A model generated the notes under the pieces. It was given only the letters and a program-made list of their open reading frames with translations, had not been told where the DNA came from and ran no database searches. A stretch of DNA of 64,000 nucleotides from Tetragenococcus koreensis (lineage in GTDB: Bacteria > Bacillota > Bacilli > Lactobacillales > Enterococcaceae), in NCBI RefSeq assembly GCF_003795145.1, contig NZ_CP027786.1, positions 1,674,001 to 1,738,000 of the forward strand, in the 5' to 3' direction. The position numbers and the translations under genes are program-made. Shown here piece after piece: positions 18,290 through 26,068 of this stretch. Position 1 is the stretch's first letter. Each line of letters starts with the position of its first letter.

Positions 18290-18721
18290 TTAAACTTTAA
18301 AGTTCTTCATTATAGTTTTCATGGCGTTAGAAATTTGGCAGCATTGTTCCATACTAAGAGGTTCTATTAATACTTCAATTTGATGATTGGTAAGGTTGAT
18401 TAGCTGATCTGCTACTTCTTGTCCTTGTGAAGTAAGCCTTAAAATTTGAAATCGTTTATCAGTTAGAAAAGATTCTTTTGAAATTAATTGATTTTTTTCA
18501 AATTTTTTAAGTATCCTACTCATATAGCTCTTATCTATCTTTAACATATCAATTAATTGATTAGCTGTAATTTCTGATTTCAAGTTCAATTCATATAACA
18601 CACGGAATTCAGTAATTGAAAACTCTGTATCTAAATAACGTAGATTCAGGCCATCCATTAAAACTGTAAAAAAACGATTGAACTCTCTTATATCTTCAAT
18701 AGTATTTATTTTATTTATCAT
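18290..18721 (-). CDS. MarR-family transcriptional regulator
   Basis: 143 residues from the ATG at 18721, which follows AAAGGTG; the frame stays open to 18874 but the extra N-terminus is not MarR-like. The winged helix spans about 35-100, with ITANQLIDMLKIDKSYMSRILKKFE as the recognition part and SFLTDKRFQILRLTSQG as the wing. Flanking helices would form the dimer. It heads a two-gene unit with the GNAT gene. Two matching palindromes overlap its promoter, so autorepression is likely. Confidence 0.9.
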   Translation of the reverse strand: MINKINTIEDIREFNRFFTVLMDGLNLRYLDTEFSITEFRVLYELNLKSEITANQLIDMLKIDKSYMSRILKKFEKNQLISKESFLTDKRFQILRLTSQGQEVADQLINLTNHQIEVLIEPLSMEQCCQISNAMKTIMKNFKV

Positions 18722-18940
18722 ATCGTCACCTTTACTACTTATTTGTATTAATTTGCATTCAAACGCTTTTTTTGTTCTTTTACACCTACTAATACTGATC
18801 ATACATATTGTTTCAGTGACTAATAAGTAATCAAAAGGAAGTCTCGGAAAACTGTTCAACCCGATAACAGCCATTAATTACGTTGTAATGTTAATGAATC
18901 GAACAGAAAAGTTGTTAAAATTACAAACGATAAGAAAATT

Positions 18941-18991
18941 TAGTTGTGTTTGTCAACTATTATAGTGGAAATTAGTAGCTTTTGTCAACTA
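18941..18991 (-). promoter_or_regulatory. marR promoter with two operator copies
   Basis: The minus-strand promoter is TTGACA (18988-18983), 18 bases, TATAAT (18964-18959). Two 19-bp sites of the form TAGTTG-N7-CAACTA occur: a perfect one at 18941-18959, covering the -10 edge and start, and one with a single mismatch (TAGTAG) at 18973-18991, covering the -35. Their centres are 32 bp apart, three helical turns, which suits two repressor dimers on one DNA face. Confidence 0.7.
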
Positions 18992-19326
18992 ACACCCAAA
19001 AAATATATTTGGTTTATAGAGAGAAATATATAGTACTATTAATTCATATACATACAATTTATTAAATTGAATATTATGGTGTTAGCTTAATTTAACGTAT
19101 TGTAAAAATCCTAACTAAACAAAAAAGATAAAGTCTATAATTGTGCCCTCATCCTTTTTATCTTATTTTCATTTCATCTTCATACAATTTAACATTCGAT
19201 TTGGAATTATTGGTTAGACAATTAGTAGATAACTAAAAAGCAGGTTGTCTGATAGCTCACACGCTCTTAGATCTTGTAAATAAAAAAGGTAATGATTTCG
19301 AAATTTGGATGAGCTTAATTATTATT
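18992..19326. other. Intergenic region with one terminator
   Basis: AT-rich and without an ORF I would defend. It holds the end of the grpB-higA' unit (terminator at 19123-19166). The sequence between 18992 and 19120 shows no repeat or promoter I trust. Confidence 0.5.
19123..19166 (-). terminator. Terminator after the grpB-higA' unit
   Basis: AAGATAAA pairs with TTTATCTT across a 22-base loop. On the minus strand it is followed by TTTTTTG. Confidence 0.55.
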
Positions 19327-19595
19327 TTATTTGTTCACATTTGTCTCCATCATTTTTTCAGCATTACGAATACCAATATCATTTTGCAAATACAAAAAAT
19401 AATGATCGGATACACCAAAAGAACTTCCCAACCTGACAGATATATCCACAGTTATTTGCCAACGATCGTGTAAAATATCTTGAATTTTTGGTATAAGGAC
19501 ATATGCTTAGCTAATGCATGAGCTAAAGAATTTAATGACTCCATAAATTCTTTCTTTAAAATTTCACTGATTTTAGGTGTTGCAATTTCGTTCAT
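19327..19595 (-). pseudogene. HigA-type antitoxin, frameshifted copy A
   Basis: Starts MNEIATPKISEILKKEF behind AGGAGGGA, like HigA/VapI XRE antitoxins, but the frame is lost after about residue 30 (stop after HMSLYQK in that frame). The continuation in another frame, ending GIRNAEKMMETNVNK, matches the family C-terminus. It follows grpB after 15 bases. A second, differently broken copy lies at 20639-20910. No HigB toxin gene is next to either. Confidence 0.8.
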
Positions 19596-19610
19596 TGTTA
19601 TCCCTCCTGC

Positions 19611-20204
19611 TTACATAACGTTGGAATTTGCTCGTTCCATGATTTCTTCTACAATTTCCGTTTTTGCGTCAGCATAATCTTGAATGTTTTCCCAAGTATT
19701 TTGAGCAAGTGTATGTTTTACCTTAGCATATTTTTCACGGTCGTCACGATTGGTACGTAACCAATCACGAAATCGAAGCATTTTATCGATTTCTGATGCG
19801 CCCTTACTAAATACATGTAGGTTAACATCTGTATCTGGTCCTTTAAATAAACGGTGCTCATGCCATTCTGGTTCTTGTATTCTTAATACATATCCCACTG
19901 ATTCTAAAGCAGGGACGTATGAAAGTTCATCTGAAGAATCCGTCACTACAAGTAAAATGTCGATAATTGGCTTAGCGCATAAATCAGGTATCGACGTAGA
20001 CCCTACGTGTTCTAACTGTAAAACTTTATTACCAAGAATTGTTTTAATCCTTTTAGCTTCACGCTCAAATAAATTCACCCAATTGGGATCATAATTAACT
20101 AATTCAATAGGTACATTATGAGGGGTTCGTTTTCCAACGGTAACTTTTTGAAGATACTCACCATCAGTAGATGAGGAATAATTATTACTTTTATTATTGC
20201 TCAT
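19611..20204 (-). CDS. GrpB / UPF0157 family protein
   Basis: 197 residues from the ATG at 20204, preceded by AAAGGAG; the frame is open 36 bases further but without a ribosome site. Conserved family parts are VNYDPNWVNLFEREAKRI, QLEHVGSTSIPDLCAKPIIDI (the nucleotidyltransferase-like GS...D motif) and NLHVFSKGASEI. The fold belongs to the nucleotidyltransferase superfamily, but the cellular role is not established. The first 25 residues are a low-complexity Asn/Ser stretch. It is flanked on both sides by broken HigA genes. Confidence 0.9.
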   Translation of the reverse strand: MSNNKSNNYSSSTDGEYLQKVTVGKRTPHNVPIELVNYDPNWVNLFEREAKRIKTILGNKVLQLEHVGSTSIPDLCAKPIIDILLVVTDSSDELSYVPALESVGYVLRIQEPEWHEHRLFKGPDTDVNLHVFSKGASEIDKMLRFRDWLRTNRDDREKYAKVKHTLAQNTWENIQDYADAKTEIVEEIMERANSNVM

Positions 20205-20294
20205 TAGTTTACTCCTTTCAGTTAGGTTTAATCCTTCCAACCTTTTATATCAAAAGCGTCATTTTATTATACATAAGGAACACATAAATAGCTG

Positions 20295-20603
20295 TTATTC
20301 CTCCCACTGATATCTTCTCAAATCAACATGGTTTTCATCTTTCAAAGAAATACCTTCATTATGGAGTAAATCAGCTTGTTCGGACCAACCCGGAGCTAAT
20401 CTGCCTGCATGATTGACCACGCGGTGACAAGGATATTTTCCATAAAATTCGGCCATGCTAAGAACTTTACCAACAAGCCTTGCATTTTTTTCTCTGCCAA
20501 TTAATCTGGCAATTTGTCCGTATGTAGCAACACAGCCTTCTGGTATTTCCCCCACAACAGAGAGGACCTCATAGATCAAATCTTCATCTAAAACACGTTT
20601 CAT
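20295..20603 (-). CDS. MGMT-family DNA alkyltransferase-like protein
   Basis: 102 residues corresponding to the C-terminal methylguanine-methyltransferase domain alone, as in the YbaZ/ATL group. YGQIARLIG is the DNA-binding helix, and YPCHRVVNHAGRLAPGW contains the PCHR active-site motif with the cysteine retained, unlike ATL proteins that have Trp there. It may thus either accept an alkyl group or only recognise lesions. It lies between grpB and HigA remnant B on the same strand. Confidence 0.85.
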   Translation of the reverse strand: MKRVLDEDLIYEVLSVVGEIPEGCVATYGQIARLIGREKNARLVGKVLSMAEFYGKYPCHRVVNHAGRLAPGWSEQADLLHNEGISLKDENHVDLRRYQWEE

Positions 20604-20638
20604 AGGATAACCACACTCGCTTTTCTATTGATACTGTT

Positions 20639-20910
20639 TTATTTGGTCATATTCGTCCCCATTATTTTTCAGCATTACGAATGTCAATGTTGTTTTGTGA
20701 ATTTAAAAATAACGATCAGATACACCGAAAAAAACTTTCCCATCTGACAAAGGGATCCACAGTTATTTGTCGACGATCGTGCAAAATGTCTTGAATTCTT
20801 AATGTAAGAACATTAATGTTTTTAGCCAATGAATGAGCCGAAAAGTTTAAAGGAGTCATAAATTCTTCTTTTAAAATTTCACTGATTTTAGGCGTTGGAA
20901 TTTCATTCAT
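20639..20910 (-). pseudogene. HigA-type antitoxin, frameshifted copy B
   Basis: Begins MNEIPTPKISEILKEEF and keeps the HTH (LAKNINVLTLRIQDILHDRR) to about residue 50, then shifts frame and ends at SFFRCI. Downstream, NIDIRNAEK in another frame marks the family C-terminus. DNA similarity to copy A is obvious along its whole length, with different lesions. A 64-residue HTH protein could still be made from this copy and might bind DNA. Confidence 0.75.
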
Positions 20911-21064
20911 AAATCCTCTCTATCCCCGATGATAATCTACAATCTTAACATAGTTACAGTCATTCTAATTTTCTATTGGAATACATATCCGATATTAAGC
21001 ATTGTTATTTACAATATTATCCGTCATTGACAGTTTTGCAAAGCTAACTTTCGAAAATTTCTGA

Positions 21065-22393
21065 CTATTCATTGTTTAATTTTACAAATATAAATGAAAG
21101 TCCTTTAGCAACAACCCCTACTATAATTGCAGGAAGAATCCAAGAAAAACCTAGATCTGAAAAAGGAAGATTTACAAAGGGCGTGATATAATCCCAATTG
21201 GAATTAAACTCTGTTAATCCGTCATTTAAGCTAATAAGTAATGTTACTCCAACAACGCTGCGATAGACGGACGTATTACAATTTATATACTTATCAATAA
21301 AACTCAATAAGATTAAGGCGATAATTATAGGGTAAACTACATTTAAAACAGGAATTGAAAACTGGATTAATCTTTCTAAGCCAACATTTGCAACAGTAGC
21401 GCTAAATAAAACAAAAAATAGCAAAAAGCTCTTATAGGAGATGCGAGGAAATGTTTTATTAAAATACCACGCACATGAAGAAAGCAACCCTGAACCTGTC
21501 GGAAGACAAGCAAATACCACCACTAAACCGAAAAGAAAATTCCCACTTACACCGAAATAACTATTAGCGACTCCTGACAAGGCTTCTGCTCCAGAAGCAA
21601 AATTCAGCGTAGAGCTGCTTGCCCCAATATAAGAAATTCCTAAATAAATGAAAGCTAGAAAAGTGGCTGAAATAATTCCAGCTTTTAAAATGGCATTTTT
21701 CCTAGCTGTTTGATTAAATTCCCCTAATTCTTTGATCGCATTAATAATAATTGTCGCAAAAACAATCGATACAATTGTGTCCATTGTTAAATAGCCTTCT
21801 TTTACTCCGCTAAGAAATGGCGCACTTGCGTATTGGCCTTGCGGCAGTTGAAAACCGTTAATAGGTTTAAGGATGCTAGTGACAATAAAAAGGCCTAATA
21901 TCACTAACAAAAGGGGCGTTACTATTTTTCCAAAACGATCAACAAATTTATTAGGATATAAAGCTAAATAGTACACTAAACCAAAAAAAATAACGCTATA
22001 AATCAACAACCCTATTCCCAAATTTGTTTGTTTCAAAAAGGGCGCTGCTCCAATTTCAAATGAGACAAGTCCTGTTCTAGGAGCAGCCATTAATGGACCT
22101 ATTGATAAATAAGTGACGATTGTTAATACTTTAGCGAAATAAGGATGGACTTTTTGTGCTAAATTTTCAGTATTCCCATCCTCACTCACATTAGCAATCG
22201 ACACTAATCCTAAAACTGGCAATGCTACGCCGGTGATTAAAAAACCAGCCATAGAACTCCATAAATTTTCTCCTGCTTCTGCGCCTAATCCGGCAGGAAA
22301 GATTAGATTTCCAGCACCAAAAAAGAGAGAAAAAATCATCAATCCAATTAAAAAAATTTGTCTGAAAGTAAGTTTATTATGTTTATTTATCAT
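21065..22393 (-). CDS. brnQ: Branched-chain amino acid transporter (LIVCS family)
   Basis: 442-residue membrane protein with about 12 hydrophobic segments. It is a cation-coupled importer of Leu, Ile and Val in characterised BrnQ proteins. The N-terminal signature IFSLFFGAGNLIFPAGLG and the later CLPTGSGLLSSCAWYFNK are typical. The ATG follows AAAAGGAGAAG. It is a single-gene unit with a sigma-A-like promoter (TTGTAC, 17 bases, TATATT at 22449-22421). No T-box is seen in front. Confidence 0.93.
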   Translation of the reverse strand: MINKHNKLTFRQIFLIGLMIFSLFFGAGNLIFPAGLGAEAGENLWSSMAGFLITGVALPVLGLVSIANVSEDGNTENLAQKVHPYFAKVLTIVTYLSIGPLMAAPRTGLVSFEIGAAPFLKQTNLGIGLLIYSVIFFGLVYYLALYPNKFVDRFGKIVTPLLLVILGLFIVTSILKPINGFQLPQGQYASAPFLSGVKEGYLTMDTIVSIVFATIIINAIKELGEFNQTARKNAILKAGIISATFLAFIYLGISYIGASSSTLNFASGAEALSGVANSYFGVSGNFLFGLVVVFACLPTGSGLLSSCAWYFNKTFPRISYKSFLLFFVLFSATVANVGLERLIQFSIPVLNVVYPIIIALILLSFIDKYINCNTSVYRSVVGVTLLISLNDGLTEFNSNWDYITPFVNLPFSDLGFSWILPAIIVGVVAKGLSFIFVKLNNE

Positions 22394-22420
22394 TGCTTCT
22401 CCTTTTCCTATTTCTTTCTA

Positions 22421-22449
22421 AATATATTAGCACAAAAAGGCATGTACAA
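22421..22449 (-). promoter_or_regulatory. brnQ promoter
   Basis: Minus-strand TTGTAC (22449-22444), 17-base spacer, TATATT (22426-22421), just upstream of the ribosome site. Confidence 0.55.
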
Positions 22450-22986
22450 TAAATAAAAAACGTTGAATATATTACAATATCTATTTTTTAATTCTCTAAA
22501 AATTAATTCAGTGTTGTTAATTCGTTTACCAATTTTTTTACTGTTAATGAACCTAAAGAGATACTTTATCATGGCACTCCTTGCTTTGTCTTTACAAGAG
22601 GAATACTCTCAATCTATAAGCTAAAAGTTGTGTTTAAAAACAACCGTAATTTGTAAGCTAACTTTTAGCCCGCGATAAAAAAATGTTAGCTAGCTACTTA
22701 CAGTATTTCCAGTTTAAAAACAGCCAATAAAATAATTATCAAACTACTTTGAATTCCAGAAACAATATAATAGTCGACTGTCCTGCTTTGACAGTTGTTT
22801 AGACATTAAGCCTTATTTTTAAGATAATCTACGCTATTCGGATTATTAAGTTTCAACAGTTCTTCTAAGTATTTCACTTGAGCGTTTTCTTTATATATAA
22901 TATCAAAAAATATTGTAAAAAATATCACAATATAATGAATTATATTATAATACTTTTAGCAACTGTCTTCCAAGATGTGAGTTCAA
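22450..22986. other. Gene-poor region with a hairpin and a possible peptide remnant
   Basis: GCTAAAAGTT (22620-22629) and AACTTTTAGC (22660-22669) form a 10-bp inverted repeat without a T run. On the minus strand 22806-22928 is open for 40 codons and ends QVKYLEELLKLNNPNSV-DYLKNKA, protein-like but with no ribosome site, perhaps the tail of a lost gene. The right end holds the AT-rich leader of the Fst-like toxin gene. Confidence 0.35.
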
Positions 22987-23073
22987 TTGTTCGATAAACA
23001 AATTTCGTGGGTTATCGCACCTATTTTTGTAGGGCTAGTAACGGTACTAATTAATCACTGGTTAGATGATTAA
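22987..23073 (+). CDS. Fst/Ldr-family type I toxin
   Basis: 28 codons from a TTG: residues include WVIAPIFVGLVTVLINHWLDD. This is the core of the Fst superfamily (IAPIxVGLVxxLxxxWL), one transmembrane helix that damages the membrane when overproduced. GTGAG is the only ribosome-site-like sequence, and it is weak, as in par loci where translation is repressed. A bidirectional terminator follows at 23131-23162, and a minus-strand promoter beyond it can make a convergent antitoxin RNA, as in par of pAD1. The start codon is the least certain point. Confidence 0.75.
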   Translation: MFDKQISWVIAPIFVGLVTVLINHWLDD

Positions 23074-23130
23074 GCGAAAGCCTTTGCAGTTGTCCTCTAA
23101 CTCCAACGCTGGAGGCGCAACAGTGCAAAG

Positions 23131-23162
23131 AAAAACCACCCTACTCCAATAGGGTGGTTTTT
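23131..23162. terminator. Shared terminator of the Fst-like locus
   Basis: AAAAACCACCCTA pairs perfectly with TAGGGTGGTTTTT, with A and T runs on both sides. In par loci this hairpin ends both the toxin mRNA and the antitoxin RNA. Confidence 0.9.
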
Positions 23163-23197
23163 TGGTGAAATAATTGATTGATTGATTTCGTTTCGCA
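23131..23197 (-). ncRNA. Putative antitoxin RNA (RNA II-like)
   Basis: An extended -10 TGCTATAAT (minus strand, 23211-23203) has a weak -35 TTCAAT 17 bases upstream. Transcription starting near 23197 and ending at the shared hairpin gives about 65 nt, the size of RNA II in the pAD1 par locus. The direct repeats that mediate pairing were not verified. Confidence 0.5.
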
Positions 23198-23208
23198 TAT
23201 TTATTATA

Positions 23209-23507
23209 GCATAAAGTTCGAAGAAATTGAACTCGTTTATATCCATAGTATGTGCATGTTTACAGATCCTTAAAAATTTAAACTAAAGGCTTATTCATGT
23301 TACCAACTTAGCAAGCAAAACAACCTAAAAATTTGTGGTTTTTTTAGGAATCAATAAGCTTTTTCAAACCACATAGCAAAAATGAATTAGTTTCAAATTC
23401 GAAAACAATTTAACTTAATAGCTTAACGATTAAGTTATTAGCCGTGCAATAAACTCTTCTAAACTTTTTGTTCATCCAGTAAATCAGAACTCAATACTCT
23501 TACTTTA
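23209..23507. other. Gene-free stretch right of the Fst-like locus
   Basis: AT-rich with no ORF, promoter or repeat I would defend beyond the antitoxin promoter at its left edge. Confidence 0.4.
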
Positions 23508-23729
23508 CTAGTTACTATTAATCCTATTTTTATTCTTCGTCCTATCAAGCAAATAATCCACACTAACATCAAAGTAATCAGCTATTTTAACTAACGTGCT
23601 CACTGGCCATTCTATTTTTCCAGTCTCATATTGAGAATAAGTATTTTGAGAAACATTTAATAACCCAGCCATTTGCTTCTGTGTTATATCATTATCTTCT
23701 CTTATTGATCGAATATTTTTGTAATTCAT
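23508..23729 (-). CDS. XRE-family transcriptional regulator
   Basis: 73 residues, a bare Cro/C1-type helix-turn-helix: IRSIREDNDITQKQMAGLLNVSQNTYSQYETGKIEWP, then TLVKIADYFDVSVDYLLDR. Several in-frame starts exist (GTG 23738, ATG 23735, ATG 23729); TAGGTG fits 23729 best. It is divergent from a 101-residue unknown gene, with a large perfect inverted repeat between them. It probably represses itself and that partner. The high-identity inverted repeat and the isolated pair suggest a small mobile or defence-type module, but no toxin motif is visible. Confidence 0.88.
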   Translation of the reverse strand: MNYKNIRSIREDNDITQKQMAGLLNVSQNTYSQYETGKIEWPVSTLVKIADYFDVSVDYLLDRTKNKNRINSN

Positions 23730-23755
23730 CTTCATCACCTATACACATTATAAAT

Positions 23756-23795
23756 ATCTGTAATAAAGATATTGCTTTTTATCTTTATTACAGAT
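23756..23795. promoter_or_regulatory. Perfect 16-bp inverted repeat between the XRE gene and its partner
   Basis: ATCTGTAATAAAGATA (23756-23771), an 8-base spacer, and its exact complement (23780-23795). The right arm contains TTACAG, which with TAATAT 16 bases downstream gives a plausible promoter for the rightward gene. A TATAAT for the leftward gene lies just left of the repeat. A bound regulator could block both. Confidence 0.7.
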
Positions 23796-23835
23796 AAAAT
23801 TAAACTATCTAATATTATAAAAAGGAGTGAAAAAC

Positions 23836-24141
23836 TTGGAAACAGGAAAAAAGAAAAAATTGTTAACAAAGAATAACCAACCTATTAAAGCTATTACTCA
23901 GCAAGATATCTACGCAACAAAAGAGACATTGGAAAAGCTTCAATCTTGGGCAAGCGCCTTAGAAATGCTTGATAAGTTCTTCAAACATGAGACGGAGCCA
24001 TTAAATAAAAAGAAAGTTGTTAAAGAATATTATGCTAATTCTCAAATCTTTGACGTCTTCTTTGCAGATTTTCTTACCCACACTAATATTTTAGAAAAAC
24101 AGCTTGAAGAATTACGAACAAGAGAAAAAATACATAGCTAG
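23836..24141 (+). CDS. Hypothetical protein divergent from the XRE regulator
   Basis: 101 residues from a TTG at 23836, 8 bases after AAAGGAG; a GTG at 23827 overlaps the ribosome site. I do not recognise it. The N-terminus is very basic (TGKKKKLLTKNNQPIKA); the rest is predicted helical and mixed charge, with repeated Leu heptad spacing (ILEKQLEELRTREK) suggesting a coiled coil. No membrane segment or catalytic motif is visible. Shared control with the XRE gene is likely from the inverted repeat between them. Confidence 0.6.
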   Translation: METGKKKKLLTKNNQPIKAITQQDIYATKETLEKLQSWASALEMLDKFFKHETEPLNKKKVVKEYYANSQIFDVFFADFLTHTNILEKQLEELRTREKIHS

Positions 24142-24182
24142 TGTTTAAATTCCTCAGGCACTAATAAAAACACATATCTAAT

Positions 24183-24235
24183 AAAAGAAGACAGCAGCGA
24201 CGTTAGGAAAACGCAGGGACTGTTGTCTTCTTTTA
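24183..24235. terminator. Bidirectional terminator
   Basis: AAAAGAAGACAGCA pairs with TGTTGTCTTCTTTT (one G-U), followed by T's on both strands, with an unusually GC-richer 25-base loop. It ends the rightward hypothetical gene and can also stop leftward transcription from the methyltransferase. Confidence 0.8.
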
Positions 24236-24278
24236 CAGTCCTATACAGTTAAGTATCCTTTCATATCAATTACATTGG

Positions 24279-25037
24279 TTATTCTTTGCCGAAAACCATC
24301 ATATAACGGTGTTCAACTGAACTCACAAACCCTTTTTCTTCAATTTCATGATGCAATCCCATTATGGCATCAAGGCAATCATCAACAGAAAAATCAGGAA
24401 ATTCCCACTCGATAATTGACGCATAATACACAATTGCACCTGCATCAAAAAACTTAATTTGTGCATAGACTTCATCACTATTAAATACTTTGAACCCGTT
24501 TTGTTTCGCTTGTTCTAACTGATAAGTTAATTGATTGCGAAAATCAACTTCCAGTTCTTTTTTTAATAGTCGTTTTGAGAGAGCCCGACTATTTTCACAA
24601 CCTACTTGTTGCGTTATGAAAATACCGCCACGTTTTAGTGTGCGTTTTACCTCATCCAACCTAAAAGCTTCATGCCGATTAATAATAATATCAAAGTGAT
24701 TGTCTGGATAAGGAAGAAAATCGTCTTCTTCTACAAATTTAACAGTAATCCCTAGTGGTTCCAAATTCTTCTTACATAATTGATAATTCGGCGGATAGCC
24801 TTCCGTTACTGAAGTTTTATGATAAGGATGTCCAAGGGTCAAAAGAACCTCTCCTCCACCGGTTCCCATATCTAATAAGCGATCCGCTTCTTTTAAATAC
24901 TGTCTTACAATTTTTAGATAATCCCAAGGTAAAGATTCCATTTCCCATCTGCCGCTATCATCTAAATAAGAAAAATCCCAACCTTCAAAAGAACGCTCAA
25001 CTTCTTGTTTCCATGTATCCACTAATTTTTTCATCAT
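24279..25037 (-). CDS. Class I SAM-dependent methyltransferase
   Basis: 252 residues. The SAM-binding motif RLLDMGTGGGEVLLTLG is near residue 52, followed by an acidic loop (TVKFVEEDDFLPYPDNHFDIIINRHE). There is no NPPY motif, so a small molecule or protein target is more likely than nucleic acid. Two ATGs in tandem follow GAGAGGATAAAA. The gene stands alone. Directly upstream is a long inverted repeat built from CGATACG, which may be a leader structure controlling it. Confidence 0.85.
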   Translation of the reverse strand: MMKKLVDTWKQEVERSFEGWDFSYLDDSGRWEMESLPWDYLKIVRQYLKEADRLLDMGTGGGEVLLTLGHPYHKTSVTEGYPPNYQLCKKNLEPLGITVKFVEEDDFLPYPDNHFDIIINRHEAFRLDEVKRTLKRGGIFITQQVGCENSRALSKRLLKKELEVDFRNQLTYQLEQAKQNGFKVFNSDEVYAQIKFFDAGAIVYYASIIEWEFPDFSVDDCLDAIMGLHHEIEEKGFVSSVEHRYMMVFGKE

Positions 25038-25070
25038 TTTTATCCTCTCGTATTCTTTAGTTAATGATTA

Positions 25071-25126
25071 CGATACGATAAACTGCGACAAAGTGACTCG
25101 ATACGCCGTCGCGTTTTATCGTATCG
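25071..25126. repeat. Long inverted repeat with CGATACG motifs before the methyltransferase gene
   Basis: Left arm CGATACGATAAACTGCGAC (25071-25089) and right arm GTCGCGTTTTATCGTATCG (25108-25126) match at 17 of 19 positions. A third CGATACG lies in the 18-base loop. There is no T run, so it is not a simple terminator. It begins 33 bases upstream of the methyltransferase start and is markedly GC-richer than its surroundings. Confidence 0.75.
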
Positions 25127-25315
25127 AGAAGATAATTCGTTGCATAATAGCGCCTCCAATTTTTTTCAATAACATGTCCTTATCTTGCGTTATTTTTTTG
25201 TACTACTACATCTTTAAGCATTTCACTTTATATCCACAATTGTGTAATCAATACTTACAATTTTCTCATGTCGCAACAGTTCAAAGAAAAAAATCAACAG
25301 AACAGTTTTTGACTC

Positions 25316-25753
25316 TTACAAATATTTTTCTACAGATTGGCAAGGGACACTATCTTCATAATAGATATCAGAAGAGAGCTGATAGCCACATTTTAAATAG
25401 AATGCCAACGCAGCAACTTCTGAATGAATATCCACTTTTTTATAACCCACTGTCCGTGAATAGTCCTCTAACCGTTTTAGAATTTCAGAAGAAAGATGTT
25501 TTCCCCTGTATTCTTTTAAAGTTGCAACGCGAGTAATGCGAACATTCTCCTCATCTATTTTCAATAAACGAGCTGTAGAAACAGGTAAATCTCCTTGATA
25601 CGCTACAGCATAAATCGCTTCGTCGGTATCATTTAAATCAAATTCATCTTGTAGCGAAATCTGAACTTCAAACACAAATACGTTCATACGAATAAAAATA
25701 CTTGCTGCTCTTTGCCAGCCTTGGTTACCGACAATAAATTTAATATTCTCCAT
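25316..25753 (-). CDS. GNAT-family N-acetyltransferase (ElaA-like)
   Basis: 145 residues from the ATG at 25753; the frame is open to a TTG at 25780. FIRMNVFVFEVQISLQDEFD is typical of the ElaA/YjcF group, RITRVATLKEYRGKHLSSEIL holds the acetyl-CoA loop, and VAALAFYLKCGYQLSSDIYYED is the C-terminal motif. It is apparently a single gene. The family's substrates are unknown. AGGTAGGTGAG before the ATG gives a rather tight ribosome site. Confidence 0.87.
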   Translation of the reverse strand: MENIKFIVGNQGWQRAASIFIRMNVFVFEVQISLQDEFDLNDTDEAIYAVAYQGDLPVSTARLLKIDEENVRITRVATLKEYRGKHLSSEILKRLEDYSRTVGYKKVDIHSEVAALAFYLKCGYQLSSDIYYEDSVPCQSVEKYL

Positions 25754-26068
25754 CTCACCTACCTGTTCTTCCTCTTTCAAGCATAATTTTTAAAATAGCC
25801 GAATAAACAGCCCCATAATAAATGGATCTCTACCTTTCATGTAAAAACTCCTTTATGATGTCTGCACGATTTCTGTTTATATATCAAAATTATACAATTA
25901 TCATAACATAGTCCCATCGATAGGGCGCGCCATATGTATAAGGCATAATTATTTTGTAGGCATTTGCAATTTATAATGCAAAACATTGTTATAACCAATC
26001 CTGAACTTGACTCTTTGAAGATAGGTGTTATACTTTTTTTCTAAAAATAGAACGTGAAAGGTAAACAA

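Noticed and set aside
25093-25536. Plus-strand ORF of 147 codons
   Set aside because: It runs antisense through the ElaA-like acetyltransferase gene, starts in the inverted repeat without a ribosome site, and its composition is that of a shadow frame.
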